From: CAWATZ01 sp963784995
Lineage (GTDB): Bacteria; Planctomycetota; Planctomycetia; Gemmatales; Gemmataceae
Assembly (NCBI GenBank): GCA_963784995.1
Contig: CAWATZ010000003.1
Span: 434,001 to 498,000 of the forward strand
DNA: 64,000 bases
Direction: 5' to 3'
The notes under the pieces were generated by a model. It worked only from the letters and a program-made list of their open reading frames with translations. It was not told the origin of the DNA and did no database searches. The position numbers were made by a program, and so were the translations under genes. Positions 23,922 through 32,469 of this stretch are shown piece after piece (position 1 is the stretch's first letter; each line of letters opens with the position of its first letter).

Positions 23922-25262
23922 ATGCCACGGCCTCCCCTGGTCCTGATCCCGCAGCACTTCGGCTGCCTGGTCTTCGAGCGGCGCACCTCGCGCTATCTTC
24001 CTTTCGACCGGGAAGCCACCGACCTGCTGCTGGCTCTCAAAACGCTGCCGGTCGAACAGATCCTCGCGCGGACCCCGGACGCCGAGGAACGCGAGGCGAT
24101 CCTGGCATTCTTCAATTGCTTCTATCAGCGCGGCTACTTCGGCCTCGACTGCCGGCTGGCCGCGGACGTTCTCGACGTCGAAGTCCCCGCCGATCACCTG
24201 GTTGGACCGCTGGCCGTTCACCTGGAGGTCGTGGCCGCCTGCAATCTGACCTGCTCGCACTGCTTTGCCGGCGCCCTGCCCCGCAACCACCATCCGCTGA
24301 CCGTGTCCGAGATGGACGTCCTCTTCGCCGACCTGGCGAGCATTGGCTCTTTCCGCCTGGGGCTGACCGGCGGCGAGCCGTTGCTGCGCAAGGACCTGCT
24401 CGACATCCTCGACTCGGCCAGCGCTCACGGGCTGCATCCGTGCCTGACCACCAATGCCTTGCTGCTCACCGAGGAGATGGCTCGCGAGCTTGGCAAGCGC
24501 GACATGGTCTGGCTGAACGTCAGTCTGGAAGGTCCAGACGCCGCCACCAACGACGCCATCCGGGGCGCCGGCACTTTCGACGCGGTGCTGGAGCGCCTGG
24601 AGTTGCTGCAGTGCCATGCCCGCTTCACCCTGGCCTTCACCATCCTGCGGACCAACGCCCACCTGGTGGAGCGCTGTGCCGAGCTGGCCTATCGCGTCGG
24701 AGCGCACACGGCCGTCTTCCGGCCGCTCTACCCCGCCGGAGTGGCGCTCGACCACCTGGACCTGATGCCGACCTTCGAGCAGTACACCACGGCCCTGCGC
24801 CGGCTGGCCGCAATGGACAATCCCGGACCCGACCTGCACGGCCTGGACCCGTTCAGCCCCGAGAGCCGGGCACCGACCGAGCCGCGAATCCACACCAGCC
24901 ACACCTGCGGCGCCGGTCAGCACGTCTGCTCGATCAGCGTGCAAGGAGACGTGAACCCGTGCAGCTTCCTGGGACCGGGCTTCAACACCGGCAACGTCCG
25001 CGAAACGCCCTTCCCGGTCCTCTGGAGGCAAGGCGAGCAGATGCGGCGGATGCGCCAACCGACGCCGGAGGACGGTTTCCAGGGCGGCTGCCGGGCTCGC
25101 TCGCTGACCTTCGCCGGCTCGGTGGATGCGGCCGACCCGTGGTTTGAGGAGTTTCGCGGGAACGGCAACGAGGGAGCCTCCCCTTGCCTGCTCCATCCCG
25201 GAGCCAACGTCGAAACGTCCGCCGGCTACCGGCCGCTGTCCCTGCCGCTCCTGCACTCGTGA
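23922..25262 (+). CDS. Radical SAM/SPASM maturase with N-terminal PqqD/RRE-like domain
   Basis: This 446-aa enzyme has the SAM-cleaving cluster motif CNLTCSHC (about residues 107-114), followed by LTGGEPLLRKDL and LNVSLEGPDAATND, as in peptide-modifying radical SAM proteins. A SPASM-like C-terminal region binds further clusters through CGAGQHVC, NPCSF and GGCRARS. The first 90 residues (PLVLIPQHFGCLVFERRTSR) resemble a PqqD-like peptide-recognition element. Such enzymes modify peptides or protein side chains. No small precursor peptide is seen beside it. The flanking genes, 2 nt upstream and 3 nt downstream, are the likely partners. Confidence 0.85.
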   Translation: MPRPPLVLIPQHFGCLVFERRTSRYLPFDREATDLLLALKTLPVEQILARTPDAEEREAILAFFNCFYQRGYFGLDCRLAADVLDVEVPADHLVGPLAVHLEVVAACNLTCSHCFAGALPRNHHPLTVSEMDVLFADLASIGSFRLGLTGGEPLLRKDLLDILDSASAHGLHPCLTTNALLLTEEMARELGKRDMVWLNVSLEGPDAATNDAIRGAGTFDAVLERLELLQCHARFTLAFTILRTNAHLVERCAELAYRVGAHTAVFRPLYPAGVALDHLDLMPTFEQYTTALRRLAAMDNPGPDLHGLDPFSPESRAPTEPRIHTSHTCGAGQHVCSISVQGDVNPCSFLGPGFNTGNVRETPFPVLWRQGEQMRRMRQPTPEDGFQGGCRARSLTFAGSVDAADPWFEEFRGNGNEGASPCLLHPGANVETSAGYRPLSLPLLHS

Positions 25263-25265
25263 GGG

Positions 25266-26348
25266 ATGAGGCCCATGCTACCCGAACGCTATCGGTGGAT
25301 CACGGCGCAGTTCGAGCCGGAAGGCGACCCCTGGCTGCTGCTGGACATTGCTCGCATCCTCGAGCAGGAGGGCAACCTGGAAGGAGCGGCCACGGTCTAC
25401 GATCGCGCCTTCGGGCTGGAACCAGATGCGGCGGAGATCCGTGAGGGCCGGCAGCGAATCCTCGACCAGCTGGCGGTGGTCGAACATGGCCTGGTGTTTC
25501 GCTACGTCCCGGCCGGGCCGTTCCTGATGGGGAGCAACGATGGCGACCAGGACGAAAGGCCGGTGCATCCGGTCTGGCTGTCGCCCTACTGGCTGACGGA
25601 CACGCCCCTCAGCTGGGAGGCCTACTGCCGCCTCATGGACTGGGAGCCGCCTCCGACAGCCTGGCCTCGGGAGCCGGAAACGGCTTCTCCCGAATTCTCT
25701 GCTCCTCAGTTCTGTCTCGCCAACGAGAACAAGATCCGCTGGTATTACTGTGATGACCGTGACCCCGACGTTCGCAGAGCGGCGCGTGAGCCACAAGGAC
25801 AGGAACTCCCGCCCGAGGGATACGGGCTCAAGCCGATGGTCGCCGTTTCCTGGCAAGCGGCCCAGGAGCTGGCGGACCGGCTCACGAACGCCCGGGTGCG
25901 GTATACACTGCCAACCGAAGCAGAGTGGGAGAAGGCCGCCCGGGGCGGGCTGATCGGGGCCAGGCATGCCTGGGGAAACTCGGCCCCGACGCCGGCGCTG
26001 TGCGACTATAACCGGTTTCGCCCGTTCCGCATCTTGCCCATGCGTTCCTTGCCAGCCAATGGCTACGGTCTCTTCGCGATGAATGGCGGCGTCTGGGAAT
26101 GGACCCGCGACTGGTACGATTGCGATTACTACCACTGCACTCCGGACACCGATCCGGAAGGCCCGGCTCAGGGAAAGGAGAAAGTGTTGCGTGGCGGCTC
26201 CTGGACCGACTGCGCCGAGGCCGTGACCGTTACTTTCCGCATGTCCCGGACCTCGGTTCACTGGCGGGAGGACAACGAAAGAAGGGGCTGGGGAGGCAAC
26301 TTCAATCCCAACGTGGGCTTTCGGCTGTGCCGGATGCGAACAGGTTAA
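25266..26348 (+). CDS. SUMF1/formylglycine-generating-enzyme family protein with TPR-like N-terminus
   Basis: This is a 360-aa protein. Residues about 20-70 form a TPR-like helical pair (LLLDIARILEQEGNLEGAAT). From about residue 77 the SUMF1 fold begins: FRYVPAGPFLMGSNDGDQDE, LPTEAEWEKAARGG, GGVWEWTRDWYD, LRGGSWTDC, FNPNVGFRLCR. Formylglycine generators carry two Cys about five residues apart after the RGGSW motif; only one is seen here, so oxidase activity on sulfatases is doubtful. It may instead be a non-enzymatic or EgtB-like member. It is the last gene of the radical SAM operon. An ATG at 25275 is an alternative start. Confidence 0.85.
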   Translation: MRPMLPERYRWITAQFEPEGDPWLLLDIARILEQEGNLEGAATVYDRAFGLEPDAAEIREGRQRILDQLAVVEHGLVFRYVPAGPFLMGSNDGDQDERPVHPVWLSPYWLTDTPLSWEAYCRLMDWEPPPTAWPREPETASPEFSAPQFCLANENKIRWYYCDDRDPDVRRAAREPQGQELPPEGYGLKPMVAVSWQAAQELADRLTNARVRYTLPTEAEWEKAARGGLIGARHAWGNSAPTPALCDYNRFRPFRILPMRSLPANGYGLFAMNGGVWEWTRDWYDCDYYHCTPDTDPEGPAQGKEKVLRGGSWTDCAEAVTVTFRMSRTSVHWREDNERRGWGGNFNPNVGFRLCRMRTG

Positions 26349-26390
26349 CCTTCCTGCTTGCACGATCCTTCCGATTCCGGCCGGTGGCTT

Positions 26391-26517
26391 TCGGGAGGGC
26401 GAGGCTCCCGCCGAGCCGTTGGCAGTGGGCGGCTCGGCGGGAGCCTCGCTTTCGGGAGGGCGAGGCTCCCGCCGAGCCGTTGGCGTGGGCGGCTCGGCGG
26501 GAGCCTCGCCCTCCCGG
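26391..26517. repeat. Two tandem hairpin units after the radical SAM operon
   Basis: The unit GGGAGGGCGAGGCTCCCGCC with its complement recurs with a period of 61 bp, at 26391 and 26452. Each folds on itself (GGCTCCCGCCGAGCC against GGCTCGGCGGGAGCC). They lie 43 bp past the operon's last stop. The remaining 125 bp to the next gene hold no gene; TTACACT at 26581 is a weak -10-like match only. Confidence 0.8.
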
Positions 26518-26642
26518 AAATCTTGCCAGACCTCAACCCTAATTCCGGACCGAAACCGATACCCAACCCCCGGTCGGTTTGTTACACTGTTTAACGTTGC
26601 CCCGGACTGCCCTCCCACCCCGCGCCAGGAATCCGCTTTGCC

Positions 26643-29012
26643 ATGATGAAGGTCGTTCCTCTCGTCGCTGCTCTCGTCCTGTTGGTTGCGGCTTCCGGTG
26701 CGGGTGCCGCTGATCCCACTTTCGCCGAGGTCGCTGCGGTCCTGAAGACCTACTGCGTCTCCTGTCACGGCGGCGCCAAACCCAAGGGCGATCTTGATCT
26801 GTCTGTCCTTGCCGCGGACTTCGCCAAACAGGGCGACGCCTGGAAGAGCGTCATGGAGCGCGTGGCCGACGGGTCGATGCCGCCGAAGGGGAAGCCCCGG
26901 CCGACGGCGGCCGAGCAGCAGACCGTGACCGGCTGGGTGGCCGGGAGCCTCCGGGCCCACGAGGCGAAGCGGGCCGCCAGCGACGGACGGGCCCGGCTGC
27001 GCCGGCTCAACCGGGTCGAGTACGTCAACACCCTCCGCGACCTGCTCGGAGCCGAGATCGACATCGAGACGCTTCCCGAAGACGGTATCGCCAGCGGCTT
27101 CGACAACGTGGACGCCGCCCTCGACCTGTCGGCCCCTCTGCTGGAGCGCTACCTGGAGTCGGCCGACGCCGCCCTGGACCGGGTGTTCGTCAAGGGGCCG
27201 AAACCGCAGCCGATCAAGCGGCACATCGACATGGCCACGCTGGGCAAGCAGATGACCAGGACCATCCGCCCCATGCCCAGGTTCGGGCAAAGCACCCAGG
27301 TCCGCGAGAACGAGGTCATCTTCCTGGGCGGCAACGAGGTGGCCAAGCCGTTCATCGACACCAAGGCCCCGGCCGCGGGGCTGTATCGCTTTCGCCTTTC
27401 CGCCAACACCGTCCGCCTCGGCAAGGGCATGACCCTCCTCGTCTTCGCGGGCAACTACGGCATGGGGCTGCAAGGGCTGACCACCCGGCCGATCGGGATG
27501 TACGACGTGGGCGACAAGCCGGGAGTCATCGAGTTCACGACCAAGCTGGGCACCCGGGAGGCGATCCGGCTGTATGCGTATGGTCTGCCCAACCTGTACG
27601 CCAAGGTGGCGGACGACTACAGCGGCCCGGGCCTCGCGGTCCAGTGGCTGGAGATGGAAGGGCCGTTCGTGGACGTCTGGCCGCCGGTGCCCACCACCCG
27701 GCTCCTCGGGAACGTGGACCTGAGCCGGGGCACGCTGGCCGAGGCCGAGACCATCCTCCGCCGCTTCGCCTCGCGGGCGTTCCGCAGGCCCGTTGCCGAC
27801 ACTGAGCTGGCTCCGTTCCTGGGCCTGGTGAAGTCCCGGCTCGACAAGGGTTACACCTTCGAGGCCGCCCTCCGCGTCGGTCTGAAGGCTGTCCTGTGCA
27901 GCCCGGATTTCCTGTACCTGTCTAGTAACCCAGGCCGGCTCAACGACTTCGACCTGGCCGCCCGCCTCTCGTACTTCCTCTGGAGCACCACCCCGGACGA
28001 TACCCTCGCCGACCTCGCGGCCAAAGGCGAGCTGGGCAAGCCAGACGTGCTGCGCCGACAGGTCGAGCGCATGCTCCAGGACCCGAAAGCCCACGCTTTC
28101 ACGGAGAACTTCACCGGCCAGTGGCTCAATCTGCGGAATCTCCAGGCCACCATGCCGGACAAGAAGCTCTATCCGGACTTCGACGACTTCCTGGAATGGT
28201 CGATGCCGCGCGAAACGCACCTGTTCTTCGAGGAGATCCTCAAGGGCGACCGCAGCGTCCTGGAATTCGTTCACTCGGACTGGTCGATGCTCAACGAGCG
28301 GCTGGCCCTGCACTACGGCATCGCCGGCGTTCAGGGGTCCGCGTTTCGCAAGGTTTCACTCCCCCCGGGCAGCCACCGAGGCGGTGTCATGACCCAGGCG
28401 GCAGTGCTGAAGGTGACGGCCAATGGCACGAACACGTCGCCGGTCGTCCGCGGGGCCTGGGTGCTGGACCGCATCCTGGGCACACCGCCGCCCCGACCGC
28501 CCAAGGACGTGCCGGCCATCGAGCCGGACATTCGTGGCACCAAGACCATCCGCGAGCAGCTGGCCAAGCACCGGAGCATCCAGAGTTGTGCCGCATGCCA
28601 TGCCCAGATTGATCCGCCCGGCAACGCGCTGGAGAATTTCGACGTGATCGGCGGCTGGCGCGAGGTGTATCGCGTGAGCCCCGGCAACGGCGTGAAACGA
28701 GACATGGTCCGCACCCACACCGCTCGCTCCGCACCGGTCGGCAGGGGGCCCAGGGTCGAGGCCGGCGACGAGATGCCGGGCGGGCGGAAGTTCGCCGACG
28801 TTGCTGGCTTCAAGAAGCTGCTGCTCGAAAACCCGGACCAGTTCGCCCGCGGCCTGACCCAGAAGCTGCTGGTGTACGCCACCGGCCACAAGCTGGAGTT
28901 CGCCGACCAGGAGGCCGTGGAGAAGGTCCTCGCCGACGCCCGGACCAGCAAGTACGGCTTCCGTACCCTGATCCACGCCATCGTTCAGAGTCCCACCTTT
29001 CGGAGCAAATAA
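26643..29012 (+). CDS. Secreted cytochrome c/DUF1592-DUF1588-DUF1585 protein
   Basis: This is a 789-aa exported planctomycete protein. A signal peptide (LVAALVLLVAASGAGAADP) precedes a cytochrome-c-like segment with heme motif CVSCHGG and a distal MPPKGKP Met. The DUF1587, DUF1595, DUF1592, DUF1588 and DUF1585 modules follow. A second CxxCH (CAACHAQIDPPGNALENFD) lies in the DUF1588 region. These proteins are nearly always encoded just before a DUF1552 gene, as here (1-nt gap). The biochemical role is not established; a periplasmic redox or polymer-processing role is often suggested. Confidence 0.88.
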   Translation: MMKVVPLVAALVLLVAASGAGAADPTFAEVAAVLKTYCVSCHGGAKPKGDLDLSVLAADFAKQGDAWKSVMERVADGSMPPKGKPRPTAAEQQTVTGWVAGSLRAHEAKRAASDGRARLRRLNRVEYVNTLRDLLGAEIDIETLPEDGIASGFDNVDAALDLSAPLLERYLESADAALDRVFVKGPKPQPIKRHIDMATLGKQMTRTIRPMPRFGQSTQVRENEVIFLGGNEVAKPFIDTKAPAAGLYRFRLSANTVRLGKGMTLLVFAGNYGMGLQGLTTRPIGMYDVGDKPGVIEFTTKLGTREAIRLYAYGLPNLYAKVADDYSGPGLAVQWLEMEGPFVDVWPPVPTTRLLGNVDLSRGTLAEAETILRRFASRAFRRPVADTELAPFLGLVKSRLDKGYTFEAALRVGLKAVLCSPDFLYLSSNPGRLNDFDLAARLSYFLWSTTPDDTLADLAAKGELGKPDVLRRQVERMLQDPKAHAFTENFTGQWLNLRNLQATMPDKKLYPDFDDFLEWSMPRETHLFFEEILKGDRSVLEFVHSDWSMLNERLALHYGIAGVQGSAFRKVSLPPGSHRGGVMTQAAVLKVTANGTNTSPVVRGAWVLDRILGTPPPRPPKDVPAIEPDIRGTKTIREQLAKHRSIQSCAACHAQIDPPGNALENFDVIGGWREVYRVSPGNGVKRDMVRTHTARSAPVGRGPRVEAGDEMPGGRKFADVAGFKKLLLENPDQFARGLTQKLLVYATGHKLEFADQEAVEKVLADARTSKYGFRTLIHAIVQSPTFRSK

Positions 29013-29013
29013 C

Positions 29014-30276
29014 GTGACCCACCCGAAACTGACCCGCCGAACCTTCCTCCGCGCCGCCGGCGTGACGTTGGCCCTGCCCCTTCTGGAATCGACCACTGCC
29101 TGGGGTGCGGCCGCCGCCCCGCCCCGGCGGATGGTGGCGATGTGCTTCGGCCTCGGCCTGCACGGCCCGAACTTCTTCCCCAAGGAGACGGGCCGCAGCT
29201 TTGGAATGACCCCGTACCTGGAAGCACTGGGGAAGGACGCGCGGGACCAGCTCACGGTGGTCAGCGGCACGTCGCATCCGGAGGTGACGCTGGGCCATGC
29301 CAGCGACAACACGTTCCTGACCTCCGCCCGCAATCCGGGTGCGCCCACGTTTCGCAACACCATCTCGCTCGACCAGTATTTGGTGGACAGGCTCCGCCCG
29401 GACACGCGCTTTCCGTCGCTGGTGCTGGGAACGCGCGCCGCGAGCCTGTCATTCACCCGATCCGGCGTGCGCATTCCTTCCGACCACAAGCCGTCGGTCC
29501 TGTTCAGCAAGCTGTTCGTGAACGGCTCGCCGGCGCAGGTTGCCGAGCAGGTCCGCCGGTTGGAGGACGGCCAGAGCGTGATGGACGCGGTCCTGGGACC
29601 GGCCAAACGCCTTCAGGGTCAGGTGAGCGCTCCGGACCGCGAGCGATTGGAGCAGTACTTCAGCGCCGTCCGCGACGTGGAGCAGCGGCTGGCCGGCAAT
29701 CGCGAGTGGGCCAAGAAAGCCAAACCGAAGGTCGATTACGCTCCGCCGAAGGACGTGGCCAACCCCAACGACGACCTGACCCGGCTGAAGCTAATGCTCG
29801 ACCTGGTGTTCCTGGCGTTGCAGACCGACTCCAGCCGGTTCGTGACCCTGTTCGTGGACGGCTCCAACGCGGTGCAGCCGATCCCGGGCGTGTCCATCGA
29901 GTATCACAGTCTGTCGCACCACGGCCAGGATCCGGAGAAGCTGGGCCAGCTCAAGATCATCCAGAGCCAGCAACTGGCGAGCGTGGGCGAGTTCCTCGGC
30001 AAGCTGCGGCAGACCAAGGAAGGCGGCCAGACGCTGCTGGATCAGACGATGGTGCTGTGCGGCAGCGCGATGGGCAATGCGTCGAGCCACAACTGCATGA
30101 ACCTGCCGATCTTCCTGGCCGGTGGCGGCTTCAAGCACGGTCAGCACATCGCCTTCGATCAGCGGAACAACACACCGCTGTGCCGGCTGTTCGTGTCGAT
30201 GCTCCAGCGGATGGGGGTGGAGGCGGATCAGTTCGGCTCGGGCAAAGGCACGCTGCCGGGGTTGGAGTTGGCCTGA
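29014..30276 (+). CDS. DUF1552 protein with Tat-type signal
   Basis: This is a 420-aa partner of the preceding DUF1592 protein. The N-terminus TRRTFLRAAGVTLALPLLES is a twin-arginine-like export signal. Conserved family stretches include MCFGLGLHGPNFFP, GHASDNTFLT and YHSLSHHGQDPEKLGQLKII. The fold resembles the alkaline-phosphatase-like DUF1501 group. The start is a GTG directly after the previous stop, so the two genes are translationally coupled. Function unknown. Confidence 0.85.
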   Translation: MTHPKLTRRTFLRAAGVTLALPLLESTTAWGAAAAPPRRMVAMCFGLGLHGPNFFPKETGRSFGMTPYLEALGKDARDQLTVVSGTSHPEVTLGHASDNTFLTSARNPGAPTFRNTISLDQYLVDRLRPDTRFPSLVLGTRAASLSFTRSGVRIPSDHKPSVLFSKLFVNGSPAQVAEQVRRLEDGQSVMDAVLGPAKRLQGQVSAPDRERLEQYFSAVRDVEQRLAGNREWAKKAKPKVDYAPPKDVANPNDDLTRLKLMLDLVFLALQTDSSRFVTLFVDGSNAVQPIPGVSIEYHSLSHHGQDPEKLGQLKIIQSQQLASVGEFLGKLRQTKEGGQTLLDQTMVLCGSAMGNASSHNCMNLPIFLAGGGFKHGQHIAFDQRNNTPLCRLFVSMLQRMGVEADQFGSGKGTLPGLELA

Positions 30277-30303
30277 GGGAAGCAGGCGCGAAGAAACAGC
30301 CGT

Positions 30304-30873
30304 TCATATGTGTTCGGTGAGAAGAGCGGCAGCTGTGCCGGGCAACGAGTTGCGACGAAGTGCTTCAAGGTACTCGGCAACGGACATGGGTGGTCGGGTC
30401 AACGAGGCCCGGTGTTCAGCGGCCGCGACCACAATGAGACCTGTGTCCATCAGCTGAATCAGGAACGCATCGGGTGTCACGGCCGCCACGCAAAATGGGT
30501 TCAGGATGGCCGCCGGAAAGTCACGTGTGTTGAAGGTGACAATCACGTCCGCGGCACAGGCCAGAGCAGCGGCGAGGACGTGTCGGTCGTCCGGGTCGGG
30601 GAGGGTCAGCCGCCGCTCCCAGCGTTCGTAATGACGGACCCGGCAGCCGCGGACGTGCTGATCCATCAGCCGGCGGGTCCGCAGCAAGTTCTCGCGAGGC
30701 ACGTCTGGCCTCTGGTGACGCACCGCCCGAATCCACTCGCGATGGATTCGACCCGTCCACTTGGCCCGCAGCGCATCCCGGGCCCGACCGTGGATTGCTA
30801 TCCGGATCAGCAAGTCACGCAGGAAAGTGGAGTACAGGACGCAAGCATCATAGATGGCAATGATGGGGTCCAT
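30304..30873 (-). CDS. PIN-domain protein, probable toxin of a TA pair
   Basis: This is a 189-aa PIN-fold RNase candidate. The conserved acidic positions are visible: IAIYDACVLYS at the N-terminus, then LPDPDDRHVLAAALA, and VTFNTRDFP. It follows, by 6 nt, a small helix-turn-helix gene, an arrangement typical of VapC-like toxin/antitoxin pairs with an excisionase-type antitoxin. Toxicity is inferred, not shown. The family is longer than classical VapC (about 130 aa); the extra C-terminal 50 residues are helical. Confidence 0.75.
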   Translation of the reverse strand: MDPIIAIYDACVLYSTFLRDLLIRIAIHGRARDALRAKWTGRIHREWIRAVRHQRPDVPRENLLRTRRLMDQHVRGCRVRHYERWERRLTLPDPDDRHVLAAALACAADVIVTFNTRDFPAAILNPFCVAAVTPDAFLIQLMDTGLIVVAAAEHRASLTRPPMSVAEYLEALRRNSLPGTAAALLTEHI

Positions 30874-30879
30874 GATGGG

Positions 30880-31308
30880 TCACGGGGCTTTCGGTGGCGG
30901 GCCTTCCAGGTCGTAAAGCCCCAGTTCCTGCGACATTCGGGTGAGTTCATCCGCCGCGGTTTTCGCCGCATGGAACATCTTTTGCTTGTAGCATTCCAGG
31001 GCCCTGGTCGGAATGCGGCGGTGTTTGCCAACCATCCGGCAAGGCAATTCCCCTTGCCGGATCAGTTTGATGACGAACGGTCGAGAAACGTCCAGAAACT
31101 CCGCGGCTTGAGTCGTCGTCATTTCGACGGGTTGCGGTTGCAGCAATCCTTTGTGCGCCCTTTCCACAGCGGCCTCCAGTTCTGGCGACACTTCAACCCG
31201 GACGCCGTTGATCAAGACTTCGATCTGGCTCCGTTGGCGGGACTCCTTGACCGCCTCGGGAGTCTCAGTCTCGCGTGTCGCAATGCTCGTTTTTTGTACT
31301 TTGGCCAT
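30880..31308 (-). CDS. Excisionase-type helix-turn-helix protein, probable antitoxin
   Basis: This is a 142-aa protein. Residues about 60-105 form an excisionase-family winged helix (MTTTQAAEFLDVSRPFVIKL, then GKHRRIPTRALECYKQ). The N-terminal 50 residues are charged and the C-terminal tail ends LGLYDLEGPPPKAP, perhaps binding the PIN partner. The ATG at 31308 (MAKVQKTS) is preferred because the upstream codons are not protein-like. It is the first gene of the pair, so it probably represses its own promoter. Confidence 0.75.
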   Translation of the reverse strand: MAKVQKTSIATRETETPEAVKESRQRSQIEVLINGVRVEVSPELEAAVERAHKGLLQPQPVEMTTTQAAEFLDVSRPFVIKLIRQGELPCRMVGKHRRIPTRALECYKQKMFHAAKTAADELTRMSQELGLYDLEGPPPKAP

Positions 31309-31461
31309 GGCATCACCTGACTGTTTGCGCTGGTGCTGACGCCTCCAATCCAGTATATCGTCCAGACGAAATAAATTCAACAGAAAAAACAAATGAAGCA
31401 AATGAAACGCGGCAGAAGTGGAACGGCAAGGCAAGGTCTGCTTCCGATTCCTCGCATTCCT

Positions 31462-32436
31462 CTATGTCTCTGTTTGGCCCAACCCTTCCGGTTCCGGCCG
31501 ATGCAGGACGTCAAGGTACGGCCGGTCGCGGTGGTCGACGTGCGTCCGCAGCACCCGGCGGAGGATGTCGCGCCCCAGCGCCTTGTACGCGGCGTCCATC
31601 AGCTCGACGGCGTACTCCTGATGGCGCGCCCCGCCAATCCCCCAAAGATCCTTGCCCAGCTTCAGGGCTGTGCCGGGGAAGCCCTCGCGCAGGGCTTGCC
31701 GTGCTTCCTCCACCCACTCGGCCGGGTCTTCCTCCTCCCAGAGCCGACGCCACAGCTGCCGATCCGTGAGCGACAGCGGCCGATAGGTTTCCGACGGCAC
31801 GACAATGCCCATTCCCTCATGCGTGGCGGCCACGACCTGTCGGAAGCGGGCCGGTCGGCGCCGGCCGTACTGTTCGACGTAGGCTTCGCCCGTCTCCGGG
31901 CGGTCCGCCGTGGCCCACTCCTGCAAGGCCCGGCGAACTCGGGCATAGCTCTGCCGGTAGTGGTTCAACTCCTCGGCGTCCACAAGGCCGTAGCCGTGAT
32001 CTTGCTCGTGCTGGGCCAGGGACTCCTCGATCCACCGCCGGACGGCCTGGAACAGCGTGTTGCCGTCCGCGGCGATCTCGAATGCGTCCTGGGCGTAGTA
32101 ACACGCCACACAGCGCGGACCTGAAGGAGGATCGTCGAGGTAATAGCCCCAGTGATGTCCGTCACCGCCACCGACCATGACCGTGAAGAACTCGGGAGGA
32201 TCCTGGTAATAACGCCAGTGGAGATAAAGGCTGGGAGGCAGCTCGATGCGGTCGAAGCGTCCGGCCAGGATCTCGAACGGGCCGGTCAGGACAATTTCCA
32301 GATTATCGTGGAGCGCGAGCAATGGCTCCAGCGGCTTGAGCCGGTTGGCGAATTGCCAGAAGCGGTAAAAGTCCTCGGGGAAGTCGAAGCCGTAATACTG
32401 GCGGATCAGGGCTCGCCGGCGCTGCAACGCGCTCAT
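31462..32436 (-). CDS. HPF1-like (DUF2228) protein, 'ADP-ribosylation family'
   Basis: This is a 324-aa soluble protein. FPEDFYRFWQF, LTGPFEILAGR and LHWRYYQDPPEF, then HHWGYYLDDP, match from memory the N-terminal domain of eukaryotic HPF1, the PARP1/2 partner that completes the active site for serine ADP-ribosylation. A C-terminal stretch, ALKLGKDLWGIGG, matches HPF1's helical half. The segment aligned with HPF1's catalytic Glu reads VLRTHVDHR, so that acid seems absent. No PARP-like gene is seen nearby. It may act with an unlinked ADP-ribosyltransferase or have another role. Confidence 0.65.
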   Translation of the reverse strand: MSALQRRRALIRQYYGFDFPEDFYRFWQFANRLKPLEPLLALHDNLEIVLTGPFEILAGRFDRIELPPSLYLHWRYYQDPPEFFTVMVGGGDGHHWGYYLDDPPSGPRCVACYYAQDAFEIAADGNTLFQAVRRWIEESLAQHEQDHGYGLVDAEELNHYRQSYARVRRALQEWATADRPETGEAYVEQYGRRRPARFRQVVAATHEGMGIVVPSETYRPLSLTDRQLWRRLWEEEDPAEWVEEARQALREGFPGTALKLGKDLWGIGGARHQEYAVELMDAAYKALGRDILRRVLRTHVDHRDRPYLDVLHRPEPEGLGQTET

Positions 32437-32469
32437 TGAGACAACTCCTCCTTCACGCGCCGCATCTGG

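Noticed and set aside
25278..28313. Minus-strand ORF of 1011 aa
   Set aside because: It is antisense to the SUMF1 and DUF1592 genes, crosses a repeat, and shows no domain; it is an effect of high GC content.
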